Made by a program: the position numbers and the translations under genes. Below, piece after piece: positions 60,779 to 64,000 of a stretch of 64,000 nt of DNA. The notes beneath the pieces were generated by a model. It worked only from the letters and a program-made list of their open reading frames with translations. It was not told where the DNA came from and made no database searches. This stretch comes from Clusia tigrina (lineage: Eukaryota; Arthropoda; Insecta; Diptera; Clusiidae). The stretch's first letter is position 1; the number at the start of each line of letters is the position of its first letter. The stretch lies in NCBI GenBank assembly GCA_920105625.2, contig OV050031.1, positions 228,890,194 through 228,954,193 of the forward strand, written 5' to 3'.

Positions 60779-63700
60779 TGAAATAGCATTAAGTATAGTG
60801 CAGTTGAGCTTCTTTTGTGAGCAGAGCGGCAACAATGCCACACTACACAATTTCATTTCACTTAAGGAAATTGCATTATCAAGCAACCAACTCCCTCCTC
60901 CTCCGTCTGCTTATCGACGAACGCATCGCAGGCCGAGAAGCGGGAGTCGCAAACTGCCAGTATTCACTTCTTTTAGGATTTCAACTAAAACCTATAAATA
61001 TAATATCAGTTACCTGCTCTGCGTCAGCCCCTGGTTCAGGTTGTTTGCGCCCACCCACCAGGCGCCCACACGCACGCTTGCACAGCGACAAGTATTACGC
61101 CCAAGGCAGCAGCGTAATTCCCTAAATGAGTTCGAGCTTAAAATGAGCTCGAATGCTGCACGTCGTGCTTAAAGCGGCTGTGTGCGTTGTCGTCGTCGTC
61201 TTCTCGCAGCAGGAAAAAATAAATAAAAGAGGGGAAGAAATGCAAGTCAAGAGTTAAGCGCATTTGATGCTATCGCAGACAGGAATGCCATGCAACGCAT
61301 CAAAAGGATTCCAGGATTCCGCTTGTAATTAATTTATTTAAACTACAAAGTGGACAAAAGTTACGTTGCCAAGATGCGCTGCTGCAGCTGGAGAACCACC
61401 AGCAATGGGATAGAGTGGAATGCTTTGTTGCCGGGCTTAAAAACCGCCAGCGCGGAACGGGGAGCGGGCGCAATGTGCAGTTTGAAAAGTTTTCTCATGC
61501 TTTTTTAAATTAATAATTAAGCCGCATGAGAGCAAAGCAAAGTTTTACATGCGTTCTTTCCATTTAAAATGCAATTTTGAAAAATTGTGCTCCGTTTTTT
61601 TTTGTGAGCAGCCATTTTGATGTGAGCGCCACCACCGCAGCTTGGCTGCTTTATTAGTTTTGCTTGCAACATCCGCGCAGCCATGCAGGAGAGTAGGAGC
61701 CGGAGGGGAAGTTGTCGCTTACAACCGCAGCCCACTGCACTGGATTTCATTACAATTTCTTATGTGGCAGCCACATGACATTTTCATATGCTGCCGCCCT
61801 CCTGCTGCATAAAGGAGCAAGTTTTCCATGACGCGACGCAGGATGCTTGTAATGAAAACACGATTTTTTTCTGTGCTGAAAGTAGTCAAAACGCTCAAAG
61901 TATTTATGAAAATATTTTCAATTATGCCACTTTCGGCATGTTCCTGGCTCGTGGTGTTGGCTGCAAGAAACTTGCCAACAAATGAGTTGCAGCTTGTCAC
62001 AAAGGTCAGGAGACGATATTCAATCAAGGTACCAGAGCTGCAGTCCCTGCAACTGTGACTTCAATTGGGAGTGGATGTGAGCTGCTCATGGTCTCATGTT
62101 CAAACCTGCATCGCAATGTAAATGAAGATCGAAAATTGGAACTACCTTTGACGCATGAAATTAATGAGTCGACTAGAGGAGAAGGACTTGTTACACCACA
62201 GAGTGAAGCTCGAGGCATGTTAGAGCATGCTCAAGCTGATATCTTATCACACTTTGCTCCCCTTTTCCTTTTCTGTATCCTTGAGTGTTAATTGCTGTCA
62301 GTTTTTGAATGCTGCCCAATGCCCTTCGTGAAGCGAGTATTCTCCTTCATGACCTCTGAACAACTCATTCGCAATGTCTTCTGATTTTTAAAGCATGGTT
62401 TACTTTCCACTCCACACACACTCTCTGGCCTACGTAATCAGAATAAAACAGAAATAAAATGTTAACTCCACCTCCCTGAACTTCCCCCGCATGCACACGT
62501 ACACATTCCATTTCAATGATTTTGTAGGTTTCCGCTGCTCGCCTGTTTTGAGGCGCAAAGCCTTTCGCTGGTTTATTATTTTGACTTACGACTCCCTTTT
62601 GCCTCGTTTCGTGCTTTACGTCTTACACGCTTTGCATAAGGAGCGCAGCGCCACTTTCGCAAATTATCCTGCAAGTGCACATTGCGATGCTGAAACCGGC
62701 GCCGTTTATGGCACATTTGCTGCAGTGTATCTTAAAGATAACCAAGTGAAACTTTAAAAGCAGCTCCTTGCCTCTGAAGAGCATCGCATTTCATACTTCC
62801 ACGGAGTTTTTAATTTCCAATCAATTGCTTCTCCCACGACATCCTTGCCAGTCATGAGGATCTTCATTATGTCGTCTCTATTACGTTCAGCTCCATTTCC
62901 TTACGCCACCCGCGGTGTCGTGGCGAATGCCCATTAAGATTTATCGCAATTTCATGTAATGCGAATTCCGAGTCCCAGCGCTGCAATTCGATTTGCTGAT
63001 TCGCAAACAAATCACGATATTATTTGTTATTATGTCGGGCAGCTGGGGGTGAGACCCATGCAAGTTGGCTTCGCCTACCAATAATAACCACGCGGAAAAC
63101 TAATTTCTGATTCGGCAACATGGCAAATGAGATACAGCAATTCATGATTAAATGAAAACGAACAACAACAGGAGAATAAATGTTTTACATGACTGCAGGG
63201 AATCCCTCTGGGTGCCTGGGCGCTTGTCTTCCTGCCTGCCTGCTGCACTGCACACACGCCAACTTTGCTCAAATCATTACCAAATCTCATTAAGAGCCAT
63301 AGAGCAGCACTTTTAGCACCATCCACTCAACCATTCACCCATTCATCCATCCTACCCCAACAGACACTCAACTCTTAAGAAATCGATACTTCATTAAGAT
63401 ATCCTGAATTGCGTTGGCGCTTCCTGCTTTCGTTTCCTTGATTGCCTTAGGCTCTGCGCCGTTGATGTGCGACTGGATCTGAATGTGGATATGGATGTGG
63501 CTGTGGATGTCGGCCTCTTTTTCGGCTGGCAGGCAAGCAGGTCGCGTAGATATTTCGACTCCCGCCGAAGAGTTGCTTGCCGCAGGTTATGTAAGTGCAA
63601 GTATCTGAACGAAACCTTATTACCCCGGCAAGGCAGGCGTAATAGATTCGTTAGCTGGAAAGTTGCGCCGTTCGGGCTCACGCCGCGCATCGAACGTGTT

Positions 63701-64000
63701 TGCCACGTTATCGCACGGAAAATATCAAATTACATGATAAACAAAAAGGAAAACAAATCGCAAGCTAGCAGCCAGGGTGGGCGTGAGTAATACGAAGCCA
63801 GCCGCCAGGCTAGCGTACTAACGAACAGATACACAGGCAGACCGACTGACAAAAATCCAACGGCCGTGAGAGGCAGGCGGCATACATGCACGGCAATCGG
63901 ACACTGACTGCAGACCCCATCAGAAACAGGATGTAAGAGTTGTTAACACAATTCATTTGTGGCCACAAGATGGACGTGCATGTGTAGCAGCTCTGCCTGT

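Larger units (their letters stand above)
58441..64000. other. Single-copy noncoding DNA, no gene recognised
   Basis: No supportable exon, RNA gene or element protein. Low-complexity sequence includes a CTGATG-rich stretch at 60,355-60,388, a CAA/CAG/CGG-type run at 60,585-60,636 and TG-rich sequence at 60,717-60,778. Open frames (up to 159 codons, 60,693-61,172 plus) contain the translated TG repeat or simple runs and have no domain. Confidence 0.55.

Overview
The window looks like gene-poor DNA from a higher dipteran fly, perhaps a tephritid-type genome. This is an inference. It is AT-rich and eukaryotic, with many CA/TG microsatellites, CAA runs, a SINE, an LTR relic and insect-type non-LTR retrotransposons. 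I found no bacterial operon structure, no rRNA and no host protein-coding exon that I can support. Almost every open frame outside the mobile elements is short, has no recognisable domain and overlaps others in several frames. The single-copy DNA is therefore best read as intergenic or as part of a very long intron.

Layout. Positions 1-1271 are the 3' part of a long LTR. A second copy at 55,406-56,924 is a complete solo LTR flanked by the 4-bp duplication AAAC. Positions 15,820-17,480 (minus strand) hold a decayed RNase H-bearing non-LTR element. Positions 17,626-21,997 hold two different R1-clade-like elements in the same orientation, with (CA)n/(TG)n tracts at both outer ends and between them. 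Element A (17,646-21,071) keeps an ORF1 zinc-knuckle tail and a nearly whole but frameshifted ORF2 (endonuclease, reverse transcriptase, C-terminal CCHC). Element B (21,101-21,957) is a 5'-truncated ORF2 tail. A further non-LTR C-terminal relic lies near 34,950-35,300 (minus).

At 43,617-45,392 there is a 16-bp minisatellite of exactly 111 units in perfect register with no indels. Most unit junctions create TGACTCA, the AP-1-type bZIP site. Shared variant pairs inside the array point to segmental duplication. At 58,236-58,440 (minus) there is a tRNA-headed SINE with A and B boxes and an (AAT)n tail. Several short, diverged tandem duplications (21 to 128 bp) are scattered through the rest.

How the parts relate. 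The repeats record independent insertions rather than a functional operon. The two R1-like elements suggest repeated targeting of one CA microsatellite. The two same-orientation LTRs, about 54 kb apart, are possible partners for ectopic recombination. The most unusual sequence is the AP-1-motif minisatellite.
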